Positions 1 through 10,930 of a DNA stretch of 64,000 bases are shown piece after piece. Below the pieces are notes generated by a model. It ran no database searches. It was not told where the DNA came from and worked only from the letters and a program-made list of their open reading frames with translations. The position numbers and the translations under genes were made by a program. Every line of letters begins with the position of its first letter. The stretch's first letter is position 1. Source of the DNA: Cannabis sativa (taxonomy: Eukaryota > Streptophyta > Magnoliopsida > Rosales > Cannabaceae); NCBI RefSeq assembly GCF_029168945.1, contig NC_083604.1, positions 69,828,211 to 69,892,210 of the forward strand. Reading direction: 5' to 3'.

Positions 1-93
1 ATTAGGATCATAAATCTTTACTTCAGCTGGACAACCCCATACACGAAGATGATTCAGACTAGGCTTCCGCCCAGTCCACAACTTAAAAGGGGT

Positions 94-792
94 TTAGGGA
101 ACAGATTTACTCGGAACACGATTTAAAATATAAGTTGCAGTCATAAGTGCTTCACCCCATAAAAACTCTGGAAGATTTGATCTACGCATCATACTTCTAA
201 CCATATCCATGAGAGTGCGATTTTTCCTTTTAGCAACACCATTTTGCTCAGTGAAGCTGACATATTGTATTGAGAAACTACACAATTTTCTGGAAAATAT
301 TCAGCAAAAGGCCTCATGTGTTGTTTAGATTCTGAATAACAACCAGAATATTCTCCTCCGCGATGAAAATGAACAAATTTTATGACTCTGCCCAATTATT
401 TCTCAAGAACATTTCGAAAGATTTTGACTTTATCAAAAGCGTTGGATTGTCTTTGATCAGGTAGGTGAGACCATAAGAAGAAAGAAGAAAAAAATATCGA
501 TAAAAGTTATAAAATACTTGTTTCTACACAACATGGTGGAATAAGGTCCACTGATGTCATTGTGGATAATCTCTTATAAAGAGTGACTATAGTTAGCAGT
601 CTGCTTTCTTATTTTAGTCAATTTTTCACAAGTACAATCAGCACAAGTATTCCAACCAGAAATATCAACAGGAGGAAGAATTTTAGCTAGAAGGAATCGA
701 TCAATTCTTTCTTTAGAAATATGACCCGATATATCGTGCCATAATAATAAGGATGTTATCTTAATATAAGATTTCTTACCCACAATAGTCAC
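94..792 (-). pseudogene. Degenerate copia integrase of element E
   Basis: Three minus-strand segments give the copia integrase in order. At 574-792 is the pre-integrase zinc region, with LLWHDISGHISKERID followed by a CADCTC cysteine pair. At 189-395 is a central-core piece with HRGGEYSG, where active copies have DRGGEY, so the catalytic Asp is replaced by His. At 94-285 is a piece with [12 protein letters not shown], where active copies have AERKNRT, so the catalytic Glu is Lys. The segments are in different frames and separated by stops. Two of the three catalytic acids are lost, so the enzyme would be inactive even without the frameshifts. Confidence 0.85.
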
Positions 793-984
793 AGCATTGA
801 AAAAGGAAGCTAAAGAAGTTAATGATAATTTGAAAAGACTATCAGAGTAAAAACATTTTCCAATTATTCGGAGTCAAACATAATGTTAACACTATAATTG
901 GTAAAACGAAAAGAAAATCATTGTTTAACTAAACGCGGAAGCGAAACTGAATTACTTTAAAAGTAAGAATCAAGAAAGTATTGT

Positions 985-1765
985 TCAAAACAATCTGAAC
1001 ACTAAACTGTAATTCAAGAATAAATATGCCAACATAGATAACATCATCGCTAACATAAGTGCCACTTTAAGCTTTGACTCCTTCTCACTTATCTTCTTGA
1101 AATCCCTTAGCCTCTGGTTGTGGTTGTTTCTCTTCATATTTTCTTTATCCTTTGTTGGGCTTGAGTTGAGAAACAAAGTGAGAAGACTCATTCTTTTCAT
1201 TTTGTTAGCTTGCTTCTAATTAGATCACTAAAACTCCATGTTTTATTATAAGTGTTTAGGCTGTCTTGATAAATCTAAAAGAGGTAGGAAGTTCTTGAAG
1301 AACTTGAAGAATAGTGTAAAAGTCGGGAAAAAAAATATTATGATCTTTCAACTCGGACTGAAGAATAATAATTTTCAAAATAAAATCTAGCACTCTTTTG
1401 ATTTATCAAACTGAATGGTTGTCATTTTATCCATAAGATGTCCAGCTTCATCGTTTTCACCAGTGTCTTATAGTTTTTCTACAGCATTGAAAAACTCATT
1501 AGCATTTGTGGTGTTTGGCAAACCACCAAAAGATGTTCAGGAATTAAACGTTTCATAGCAATGAGACTAAGATGATTTGAATTTTTCCATTGTGCATGAA
1601 GATTTTTTTTTTTTTTGGGAACAATTCTGATATTAGTATAAGATCAGCAGATTTTTCTTCTCGAAGGCATAAGTCCAAATCTATTATGCCTAAAGAAATT
1701 TTCACATCTCGTTTCCATGTCTTAAAGTTGAAGCATTCAGAATTCAGATGAAAACGTTATTAATG
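985..1765 (-). pseudogene. Degenerate copia gag (UBN2-type) of element E
   Basis: Read on the minus strand, scattered pieces match the usual capsid layout of plant copia gag: a piece about keeping AVEKL..TGENDEAGHLMDKM (about 1420-1490), then a segment like ..SRLLHYSSSSSRTSY.. where functional copies have the LNSLP stretch, then a basic segment NMKRNNHNQRLRDFKK (about 1085-1140). Stops and frameshifts separate them and a poly-T run (1603-1615) interrupts the frame. No zinc knuckle survives. The assignment rests on order and fragments, not on a continuous ORF. Confidence 0.5.
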
Positions 1766-1859
1766 TTCTCAGAAAGGAGACCAAAAAATCCAAAAATTAA
1801 AACTTGAATAAGCAATATGAGCAATGTATTAAAAAATATTGTAGAGTCAACTGGTCATT

Positions 1860-2135
1860 ATAAACTCCCCTTTGGGGTAAGAATATAACACACACATGAT
1901 CTACCTTCATGAAGTTAACAACAAAGAAAAAATACATATCATTTAAGAATTTTATTACCTTTGGGCAAATAAATTTTTTAAAAATATGTATTAATTCAAG
2001 CAAAAAATAATAATAAATTTATATATTTAAATTATTACCTTTGGGCAAATAATTAAAATATACACATTTAATATTAACTCACTTCATGGAATGTGAACTA
2101 ATATATATAACTACTACCTTTGGGCAAGTAATTAC
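1860..2135 (-). repeat. Repeated TTTGCCCAAAGG motif in leader of element E
   Basis: The plus-strand word ACCTTTGGGCAAATAA occurs at about 1969 and 2036, with a variant ACCTTTGGGCAAGTAA at about 2116 and a weaker one near 1869. In element orientation this is a repeated TTATTTGCCCAAAGGT unit spaced about 70-80 bp apart, with AT-rich filler between copies. I see no coding content. The regular spacing suggests expansion of a leader motif. Confidence 0.55.
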
Positions 2136-2589
2136 ACATATAGCCAACCAAAATAAATATTTTCTATAACATATGAAATTTGGTGATAAAATAATCATTA
2201 AAAATTTAATAATTTTCAACCAAATTTCTAAAAAGTTATATATAAATTGCTTGTAATATATTGATAATAAAAAATAAAGTGTCCACCATAACACATTATT
2301 TTTACATCAAACAATCAAGTTTTAAAATTTTAGAACAACAAATAATGGAAAAATGTGAAATAAAGAATATCGGTGGAGATTACATAGTCAAGATAAATCA
2401 AATAAGAGAGTGACTATGTCATACGGAACGAGAAGAAACCCAAAAAATTTTCTATGATCGACAGATTTCGAAAAATCATCATAAAATATTTTTAATAATT
2501 TTTTAACTGCATAATTATCATTAAAATAATAATAATTATTAAACGGAGTCAAAAAATTATTTAAAAATCAAAGAAAAATCAAAAATTAA

Positions 2590-2790
2590 ATTCTAAGCAT
2601 GCTGGAAAAAAAAACGTCGAAAAACGATGACCAGAGTGGCTCCACGCGCCCCCACGCGCCACCTGCGCGAGTGGGCTTTGCGGCTGGGAGTCTCCTCCTT
2701 CCTCCAGCCGGGTCTGCAAACGGGTCACGCGACCCGCTTCGTCCAGTTCGGGTCTGCTCTGAAAAACCGGCGAAAAACCGACGGAAAACT
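2590..2790 (-). other. GC-rich segment in the 5' leader of element E
   Basis: A GC-rich island of about 200 bp inside otherwise very AT-rich leader DNA. It contains repeated CACGCGCC-type words and short dyads such as GGGTCACGCGACCC (about 2719-2732). No gag-like protein is encoded here. Its position after the primer-binding site matches the GC-rich hairpin island in the leader of element D (about 57140-57262), so it may be a structured RNA leader. That role is inferred. Confidence 0.4.
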
Positions 2791-3307
2791 TTGGGATTTT
2801 GAGGGGTTTCGATCGGTATTGGATTTCTAGTCCATCTAGACTACTAATTTCGAGTTTTTAAGGCTCAATGTCTAGATCTCATAGCAAAAACAATCCGAAA
2901 AATTAAGAACAAACAACAATCCGATTTTACAATGTGTGCTATCCAATTCAAAAAATTAAATGGGTAGAAACATTGTAAATTAGTTGGTAATGAGATTTGC
3001 ACCATCAATTTTAGTGTATAAACTATAGAATCAAAAATCCCAAATTGAATTTCATAAAGAAAAAATACATAAACCCTAAAAGTTTAATCTTAAAATTCTC
3101 CTAATTTACTCAATGATTTTATGCAAGTAATATATCAAAAGAAAGAGAATTTAATGAGGAATAAAACCCCTAAACTTTTAAGATCGAAAAATAAAAAATT
3201 CAACATGAAATAATAACGAAATTAATATGTAATTGGAAAAAAAAAAGTAACATATACATATTAATTGTTATAAAAATTATAGTATCTAAATCATATACAA
3301 TAGGCAA

Positions 3308-3317
3308 TCTGATACCA
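3308..3317 (-). other. Primer-binding site of element E (initiator Met tRNA type)
   Basis: Read on the minus strand the bases are TGGTATCAGA, the widespread plant copia primer-binding site complementary to the 3' end of initiator methionine tRNA. It sits two bases inside the LTR end, as expected. Confidence 0.8.
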
Positions 3318-3319
3318 CA

Positions 3320-3808
3320 TGTTAGAAAAATTAATAATAAACCCAAGATCTATTTGTATATAACATAAAACACAATAATAAGATATAATAATTAGGTATG
3401 TGTACCTGATTGATCCATAGCAATTATCTCTGTTTGATCCACAACAATTACTCCACTTTGATAGTGCAATACTATCAACTAAGTCTTCCTCCCTAGATCT
3501 CTAAATCAGAAGCAGTTTATTTATCTGATTATCAAAAGGTATACAATTGTGATGAGACAATATGTATTTATAGAGTTAGGGAGGGGACTTAGCTACAAAA
3601 CCCTAGTTGGACTGGGCCTGCTCATCAAAGGCTTCAGTTAACTAGAAAAGCCCACACTTCTGCTTCACCTAGACTTTACACACAGATGCTAAGCCCATTA
3701 ACAATTGATTACCAACAACATGGGCTAACACAGCAAAGAACTATCCAATCAACCCAAGTTTTTATAAAACCAATAAAATTTAATGTAAGCCCAAATAAAA
3801 GTCTAACA
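3320..3808 (-). repeat. 5' LTR of copia element E (489 bp)
   Basis: On the plus strand the block begins TGTTAG at 3320 and ends CTAACA at 3808, a 6-bp inverted terminal match with canonical TG..CA ends. An iMet-type primer-binding site lies two bases inside the element. On the minus strand a TATA-like stretch is present (plus-strand reading tatttatagag near 3564-3574). The second LTR needed for an age estimate lies outside the window. Confidence 0.8.
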
Positions 3809-3948
3809 AGCTAATCTCCAAACTTGCTCAAGGCAATTTCATTCACAGCATAGAAAACAAAATAGAGTCATACAAGAAGTTTATATAATCTCATTACAAT
3901 CCTCAATAGCAAATTCGATTACTCCTACTCAGCTTACTTTCTCTCCCT

Positions 3949-4239
3949 TCATCGCGCCCATAACAGAACAAAGTCTCTCAACCAGCTTGGCTTGATCCTC
4001 TTCCTCTTGCGGCTTGTTTCCCCCTTTTCAGCTTGGTCGATTTCACTGTTCACCTTCTCTTTCGAGCCTTCTGTGATGTGCTGAGCTGAAGCTTCTTCCC
4101 ATTCTTTGACTTGCTGTATAATGGCTTCTGGGTCCAATTGTATTGAGCTGATTGTTTGTGGGCTGTCAACTTGGGCTTTGCTATCAATTTCTACATATGA
4201 AACTACTAGAATTTGGAACAAAACTAAGACAAGAAACAC
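3949..4239 (-). pseudogene. Short ORF fragment ending RKRKRIKPSWLRDF, possibly a TE linker relic
   Basis: A 96-codon minus-strand reading frame just upstream of element E's LTR. It is acidic in the middle and ends with a basic RKRKRIKPSWLRDF stretch. That ending resembles the basic (R/K)-P-P-W-(L/M)-x-D-(F/Y) linker found between integrase and reverse transcriptase in plant copia polyproteins, so it may be a relic of an older retroelement into which element E inserted. I do not recognise it firmly and see no start-site or promoter signals. Confidence 0.25.
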
Positions 4240-4379
4240 GAATTGCTTGAGCCTATATACATCTACATAAGAATAAGCACTAGGCCTTCTTCTTTATTGC
4301 CTTTAAGTATGGAGTTATAAGTAAGCAAAATTATACAAAGAGATGTTAAAACTCAGGTCTCAACAGTACATAAAAAATC

Positions 4380-4545
4380 TTCTCAATTTTTATGGAGAAA
4401 CACTCAAATTCTTGGAAAAATTCTTTTAACTCTCGTTGAAAAATACTCAACTCTCTTGGAGAAACAGTCAACCTTTTTGAATAAATTTTCAACTCTGGTA
4501 AAAAAAAGAGCTCAACTCTCTTGGAGAGAAAATTAAGTACCGAAT
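4380..4545. repeat. Degenerate tandem repeat based on CAACTCTCTTGGAGAAA
   Basis: Variants of aactctcttggagaaa recur about every 30 bp: near 4390, 4430, 4450, 4490 and 4513-4530. The copies differ by several substitutions. No gene is supported here. The open frame through it on the minus strand is a by-product of the repeat. Confidence 0.5.
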
Positions 4546-4943
4546 AACTTAAATGGCTTGGTTGGTTCATCTCAACTTTTTTTTTTCCTTTTGAACAACA
4601 CTCTCATCTCATCGATCTTGTCTCATCTGATTCCCCCTCCTATATATTTTGTCTCTTGTGTAATAATTTGAGTTGGTCTTTATATATACATTTTACATGG
4701 AAGTGGAAGTGCTCTAATCTAATGAGCTTACATGACAACTCATTACCTTAGTTGAGAAGGATTTAATTTACGAATAAATTTGTTACTGTTTTAATTTCTG
4801 CACATTCATAACAAAGTGCACCAACTGTACAACATCTCGAATCTGATTTTATTCTCTTTGTGTTGGTATTGTAATTTTCATTTTTTTAAAGATAAAATTT
4901 GGAAAGAGGGAACATTTTGATTAATACCATCTTTTAATTCCTT

Positions 4944-4950
4944 TATATAA
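4944..4950 (+). promoter_or_regulatory. TATA box candidate for the CBSDUF gene
   Basis: TATATAA lies about 90 bp upstream of the ATG at 5039, followed by a CT-rich stretch (ctctcttctcttgc) typical of plant transcription starts. A second TATATAA-like word lies at about 4957-4963. Which is used cannot be told from sequence. Confidence 0.5.
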
Positions 4951-5038
4951 GAATGCATATATAAGTTCTCTCTTCTCTTGCATATGTATAATTCTCTGGT
5001 CTCTCTCATATAAAAATAAATAAAATAGAGAGAAGAGA

Positions 5039-8000
5039 ATGGAAGTTGAGTACAGTTGCTGCAACACTGATTTCTTCATTCGGATTATGATTATCATTGT
5101 GCTAGTTTTGTTTGCTGGGCTAATGTCTGGGCTCACTTTGGGCCTTATGTCTATGAGCCTTGTGGATCTTGAAGTTCTTGCCAAGTCTGGCAAGCCTACT
5201 GATCGTTTACATGCTGGTACTTTCTTCTCTGTCTATCATTTAATTTTGACAATTTGTGTGATTGTGTCAAACATTACCCAAGCATATATTCATTAATTTA
5301 GCTGCAATTTATTAAGTAGTTTTAGAAAATAAATTAGATTAACAAGTTAAGTTCATGTTTTTTATTTTATTATATTTTTTTGAAACTGATTAAGAAGAAT
5401 TCATACACATATTTCTTTTGTTTTTTATCATGATTTTAATGTAAGTTTATAAATTGGCTAATTAGTAGGATTTTTTCCACATGTACCAAATTATGTCTCT
5501 TGAATTTTTAAGGTCATTAAAAATGTCCCTGAACTATTGAGATTGTTGGATTTAAGGATTTTTGTCCCCAGAGTTTTAAAACTATCAAATCATGTTCCTA
5601 GAATTTTGTTTGACATGTACTAAATTATGTCCCTGAACTTTCATCTATGTTAAACTTTTTTACTAAAATTGGACAAAAGTCCTTAAATCCAACAATCTCA
5701 ATAGTTCAGAAGACATTTTTAATGACCTTAAAAGTTTATGAATTGGTTTAAGGGGCAAAAAAAAACCTAATTAACCTTATAAATTTAGTAGTGTTGACTC
5801 GGGTCAACTCATTTCATGCTGTGCGGGTTGTTATAATTTTGTTTTATTGCTTATTTAATCACATTTCAAATGGGTTGAGTTTAATTTTAAAAACATTTCT
5901 GTTAACATCAGCATAAATCCCTTATTTTAATCAAAATCTACACTTCTTTTCCCGTGACAAATACAACTTATCCATGAGAGTCAGCATCAATTTACTAAAT
6001 GAATCCATATCTTTAGAATTGCTGTCAATATATATTATTCTAGTATTCTATCCATGGAGAACTTTTGTTCCATAAAAAAAAAAAAAAAGTATTCCATCCA
6101 AGAGAATCATTATATTGGACCTTTTATCTATTCTCCAACAACAAATAGTTGCTTTGCTTGCTCTACAATTCTTTTAGGCCAAAACATGAATTTTCTTTTG
6201 TTTTCCACTAATTCAAAGTCGATAATGATGACAGCAAAGATATTACCAGTGGTGAAAAGACAGCATCTATTGCTTTGTACCCTATTAATTTGTAATGCTT
6301 GTGCTATGGAGGTATAATTTCATTAACCAACATAATGTTTTAAACACCTTTTACTATTATTATTTTTCTTTGGGGTAAATAGTAATGAAAATTACATTTC
6401 AGGCACTTCCCATTTTTCTTGATAGCATGGTAACCGCATGGGGTGCTATCCTTATCTCAGTGACTTTGATACTTTTAGTTGGAGAGGTAATTATTAATAA
6501 TGATTTGATTAATTATCAATATTTTCTTAAGTCTCAATACTTGATTCTTTTTTACCTTTTATATGCAGATTATACCACAGGCTGTTTGTTCAAGATATGG
6601 TTTGGCAGTTGGTGCAGCAGTTGCTCCATTTGTACGGCTTTTAGTTTGCGTATGTTTTCCTCTTGCATATCCAATAAGCAAGGTAATAAATATTGATATA
6701 TTCATTATTTTCATAATTTTCCTTTTCTATTTCACACTGCAAAACCATGTTTTCTTTCTTAACTTATGCAAAGCAGTCTTAACAGCTTTTAGACTTCTTG
6801 TTGGGGCAAGGACATGATGCCCTTTTTCGCCGGGCTGAACTGAAGACACTAGTTCATTTTCATGGAAATGAGGTACAAGCTTTTAGACTTTAATGTACTT
6901 GACTACACATACATAGTTTCCATCTTTACAATTAGGTAATGTCATGTTCTTGTTTACTGTTATGCTTAGGCTGGAAAAGGTGGCGAACTGACTCGAGATG
7001 AGACGACAATAATCGCAGGAGCACTTGAACTCTCTGACAAGGCAGCTAGTGATGCAATGACTCTAATTTCAGAAACTTTTGCAATTGATGTGAATGCCAA
7101 GTTGGACAGGTGAGGTGAATGGATGTTGTGAAAATGAAACAAACAATTTAATATCACATTAGCTTACTATTCATCCTTATTATGCAGGAACTTGATGAAA
7201 GTAATTTTGGAGAAAGGGCATAGCAGGGTGCCAATTTACCATGAACAACCAAGAAATATAATTGGACTCATATTGGTAATTTCTTGTTGATTCACTAAAC
7301 TCATGAGAATGCTAAACAATCATTCAAGTTACCATGTTTGTGATTAGTAAGTCTCTAATGCATTGAAACATTATACATACAAGGATGGTTTGTAAGACTA
7401 ATACCTAGTCAACTTGATATAGGCAAAGAACTTATTAACCATCCATCCAGATGATGAAGTTCCTGTAAAAAAGATTGTTATTCGTAAGATTCCAAGGTAA
7501 TTTTTCAGTACTTAATTTGACCAAGAAGAGTACCTAAAATTATAAAAACTAACTTATGAGAACTTCATATATTTGAATCTTTGAACTTGCAGAGTCCCAG
7601 AAACAATGCCACTATACGAGATACTAAATGAGTTTCAGAAAGGTCATAGCCATATGGCTGTTGTCATAAGACAGAAAAACGATACAGAGAAGCCATTTGC
7701 CACAAACCCAAAAGAGAGTAAGCACTGACCTTAAACTATTAACACATTACCCTTTTCTTCTAATAACTCGTCCATTTTTGTGATGAAAATGATACTTAAT
7801 AAAAGTGAACACAGTAAGAGATGTACGGTTGGACATTCATGGTGAAGGGCAACCCCATGAAAGAAGTTTGAAGAGTGATAAATCACTCAAGAAGTTGAAA
7901 AGCTTATCTAAAGAGACGAAACTAAGTAAAGGGTTTCCCAAGAGCAAGAAATGGTCAAAGGATTTCCAGTCTGACTTTCTACATATTGATGAAGAACCAC

Positions 8001-8205
8001 TTCCAAATATTAATGAAGAAGGAGAAGCCATAGGAATTATCACCTTAGAAGATGTTATTGAAGAGTTGTTACAGGTAAAATATATTGATATAATAATATA
8101 TCTACAAAGTGAGGAAATGTAGTGTCTAATGACTATTCTATTTTCTTTGCTTTGCAGGAAGAGATATACGATGAGACTGATAATCGCAATGAGGCTCATC
8201 ATTAA
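5039..8205 (+). CDS. CBS domain / DUF21 (CNNM-type) membrane protein, 11 exons, 424 aa
   Basis: Exons by GT-AG junctions: 5039-5216, 6235-6311, 6403-6486, 6569-6682, 6786-6872, 6970-7109, 7188-7275, 7423-7496, 7593-7717, 7815-8074, 8158-8205. They sum to 1275 nt and stay in frame. The N-terminal half (about aa 10-185) is the DUF21 domain, with hydrophobic helices and hallmark pieces [35 protein letters not shown] and [20 protein letters not shown] pair follows (about aa 200-310, with [10 protein letters not shown] and [13 protein letters not shown]), then a Lys/Ser-rich loop and a conserved tail [22 protein letters not shown]. Plant homologues are annotated as DUF21 domain-containing proteins. 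They resemble CNNM/CorC cation-transport mediators and are thought to sit in the plasma membrane or tonoplast; the substrate in plants is unsettled. Intron 1 (1018 bp) carries an inverted-repeat element. The gene looks intact. Confidence 0.93.
5510..5730. mobile_element. Hairpin MITE-like element in CBSDUF intron 1
   Basis: The left arm (5510-5567, starting aaggtcattaaaaatgtcc) and right arm (5671-5730, ending aatgacctta) are near-perfect inverted repeats of about 58-60 bp with only a few differences, around a 100-bp AT-rich loop. There is no coding capacity. The central words CTTTCATCTATGTTAA and GGACAAAAGTCCTTAAAT link it to related blocks at 12662-13183 and 17400-17690. No clear target-site duplication was found, so the superfamily is open. 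Confidence 0.7.
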
Positions 8206-8309
8206 TTAAGCTGATTATTGTTATAACTACAATAACCAAAAAAATAAAAATAAAGAAACTCATAAAACAGAGAATGAAACAAATATTTGTGTTGTTTTGA
8301 ATGAAAATG

Positions 8310-8315
8310 AATAAA
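8310..8315 (+). terminator. Polyadenylation signal candidate of the CBSDUF gene
   Basis: AATAAA within aatgaataaataaag, about 105 bp after the stop codon at 8203-8205, in an A/T-rich 3' UTR context. Confidence 0.4.
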
Positions 8316-8319
8316 TAAA

Positions 8320-9235
8320 GTATGTTATTAAAAGTTTATCAAAGAAAGCAAAGAGTGTTACTGTCACATTTTGAAACTTGCCCAACCTTTACCATAATCT
8401 CATGAGTAATGTTATATCAATAAATAAAATGAGTCATTTTTCGGGTGGAAAGCAATGACAAGGAGTCAAAGCTAACTAATCTAATATAAAGAACAAAGCT
8501 AACAGAAGTTTAATATTACATGTACAGGAACAATTGATGTCTCCATCCACAGCTGAAAGATTTAAACAAGATGATAGTATATGATACATAATATGATGTA
8601 GTAACAAACTAACAATTGTTCTTGGAGGCTGGCAGTTTCTTTAGTGTGCTGCGCTAAATTATATGGTAAATGTTTTAGGTTATGTTTCTACTGCCAATTT
8701 TTTTTTCTATACAAATTTTACTACCGATGTTGTTCTATATTATTAGAGTAATAGTATGTGCATCACTGGGTGTAATGTTTGTGCATAATATGAATGATGA
8801 TGTTCATTTACACCAGTCGTAGAGTGTTGGGCACCCTAAGGTGCTCTTTGGCATTTCTCATTTCATAAACCTGTTCTCCAATAACGTTAACAGGCCATTG
8901 GCTACTTGTGGGTGTGGAACTAAGGATCACTAGTCATGACTCATGAGGATTTTAGGGGAGAAGAACTTAATTATCATCCTTAAGCTAGCTCTTCTTGGAG
9001 TGTTCTACTGATTTGGGTAACGCATCTATGCTCATCGAAGTTTGAAGATGATGAGTTTGATTTGGAGGATGTGTGTTGAAGTGAGGCAGTATACTACTAT
9101 GTTTGATGATTAGTTTAGATTTGGAGCATTGAGTTGTTGTGATGAAGTTAGTTGAACTGTGGGGCATTTTATTGGCAAGAATATATGTTACCAAACACAC
9201 CATTTCACCATGAGAGCACTAGAGCAGAGTATATG
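8320..9235. other. Intergenic DNA, no gene seen
   Basis: AT-rich DNA between the CBSDUF gene and the duplicated gene fragments. I see no coding region, repeat array or element ends. The 72-codon minus frame at 8985-9203 lacks recognisable domains and is not supported. Confidence 0.5.
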
Positions 9236-9239
9236 CAAA

Positions 9240-9282
9240 GGAGGCTTCGGAAGCTCAATCCACTGCCTAGTGAATGGAATTG
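9240..9282 (-). pseudogene. Fragment of an F-box gene paralogue
   Basis: The bases closely match 11732-11770 of the neighbouring F-box gene, with about six differences. On the minus strand the fragment reads PFTRQWIELPKPP, where the gene has PFTKQWIKLPKPP, the F-box-associated motif. Nothing before or after it aligns to the gene, so only a short remnant of a paralogous copy is left. Confidence 0.6.
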
Positions 9283-9299
9283 CACATAAAGGTCTTGGG

Positions 9300-10230
9300 A
9301 ATGTTCTATTGGACTAGAGGATTATAACCAAATACACAAAATACATATACAACAAGATTACATAGGAAGAAGAAAACCCCTTAAAGGCTTGAACAAAATC
9401 AAGAACCTTTGTCTTAAAAGTCATTTTTTCTCACACATGGACACTTAGGGAAACTCTAAAAATGCTCTTAAAGATTTATCAAACCTCATATGATCAGTGT
9501 AGTGTCTAAAGATGAACATATCTTCACAAGGTTATAACCACAACAAGTGATTTCAACTATGTATCACAAGTGAACAATATGACCTTTATTTGTAGAGTTT
9601 TCACTTTTATTTAAACATGAATGATCACCATAAAGCCTTTGGATGTTACCAATATTATATTGGGTGTTTATAGACTTAAATAAGTGATTTTGAAGTTATA
9701 GGAGCTATTAAAACTGAGCACAACGTTCATAAAACGTTAAAAAATACATGTTGAAAAACATTTCAAAATCTGGTAACAAGTAACTAATTACTAATTTTTT
9801 CAGCATTTAACAAAATAACTCCAAATGGTTCAAAACTTCACACATTGGCTTTATATCATTTATACACCCTATAAATGATAGAAATAAGCCCCCAACAACT
9901 ATATTTTCATAGTTGCCATATAATCATATTGAAATACCATTAGTAACTCAATTTTATAGTGAGGAATTACAAATTTTATGATCATGAATATAAAGGATTT
10001 ATAAATCCTTTTATACCATAATTTACACATATGTAACTTCATATTTGTATGTTACAATTTGACAAACAATTGTTTAATCTAAATATTATACTATATAAGA
10101 TAATATAACATTTACACTATCATATATTCTCAGTAAGAGTATATGGATGTATAACACAAACATATGACAACCTCATACATGGCACGAACAAATATTGAAT
10201 CTTTAAACACTTGAGGAACAAGCTCTGACT
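9300..10230. other. Unclassified AT-rich block, possibly an old LTR
   Basis: About 900 bp without coding content. On the minus strand there is a TATA-like ACAAATAAAGG (near 9580) followed by a long untranslated-looking stretch ending in TTTGTGTATTTGG, reminiscent of an LTR R-U5 region. I found no matching TG..CA ends or target-site duplication, so this stays a suggestion. Confidence 0.2.
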
Positions 10231-10235
10231 TTATG

Positions 10236-10456
10236 CTATTAAAATTTTTTCTTCACATAACTCATCAATAGTGGACACAGAGTCCAAGAGTGATCACTCG
10301 AGCAGTTGAAAAGTTTATCTAAGTAAAAAGTTTCCCAAGAGCAAGAAATGGTGTAAGGGCTTACAGTCTGACTTTTTGAATATTGATGATGACCACTTCA
10401 AAATATTAATGAAGAAGGGGAATCCATTGGAATTTCTCATATTAAAAAATGTAACT
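10236..10456 (+). pseudogene. Partial duplicate of CBSDUF intron 9 / exon 10
   Basis: The segment aligns to the end of intron 9 and most of exon 10 of the CBSDUF gene (about 7730-8060). Matching words include gtggacacag (gene: gtgaacacag), gtttcccaagagcaagaaatgg, cagtctgacttt, atattgatga and aatattaatgaagaaggg. About 55 bp of the exon start are missing, the frame is broken near 10390, and flanking exons are absent. Intron sequence is kept, so this came from DNA-level duplication, not from a processed transcript. Confidence 0.85.
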
Positions 10457-10930
10457 ATCTAAAGAGTTAACACAATTGACTGACTTAACTATATTAATGC
10501 TATATTCCTTCAAAAAAAAACTATATTAATGCTATATGTTCATGTATATATCAACATTCATACATAAATACTTCATGATTGGCCATAAAAAGCATAGATT
10601 GAGTTCAATGTTGCACAAGTATTAACATGTAATAACTAAATATAACTCATAAAAGTGCTTGATCATCATGTGCTAATGAATGACATAGTTCTATTGTTGT
10701 TTGGGAAAAGACAGCCATGAATGACAACAATTTCAAAGAGAAGTTATAGCTTACCTGCTTAAGCTAGCTATGATTCCAAACCAATCTGGGGGAGAAGTTG
10801 AAATCTTTGCATCAAAAGGTTTTCAACAAAATATTAAATATTCAATTCATATCTAAATGAAAAATGTAAAGCTCTAACTTTGAGTTTAAACAGAAAAGGA
10901 ACTTAGACAATCAAAAGTAAGCAAGATATT

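Larger units (their letters stand above)
1..3808 (-). mobile_element. Decayed Ty1/copia LTR retrotransposon (element E), left part outside window
   Basis: The element reads right to left: 5' LTR (3320-3808), a primer-binding site next to it (3308-3317), a long AT-rich leader, gag remnants (about 985-1760) and integrase remnants (94-792). The window edge cuts it before reverse transcriptase, so the other LTR is not visible. The order gag then integrase, with no RT between them and integrase, fits copia. Every coding part carries stops and frameshifts, so the copy is dead. Boundaries at the LTR side are firm because TGTTAG and CTAACA form matching ends. Confidence 0.85.

Noticed and set aside
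2599..2830. Two overlapping 67-codon plus frames
   Set aside because: Open frames due to the GC-rich leader island of element E; opposite strand to the element and no similarity.
7837..8202. 121-codon minus frame
   Set aside because: Antisense shadow of CBSDUF exons 10-11.
8720..8830. Possible small inverted element (gtaatagtatgtgcatcac..gatgttcatttacacc)
   Set aside because: Arms too short and mismatched to support.
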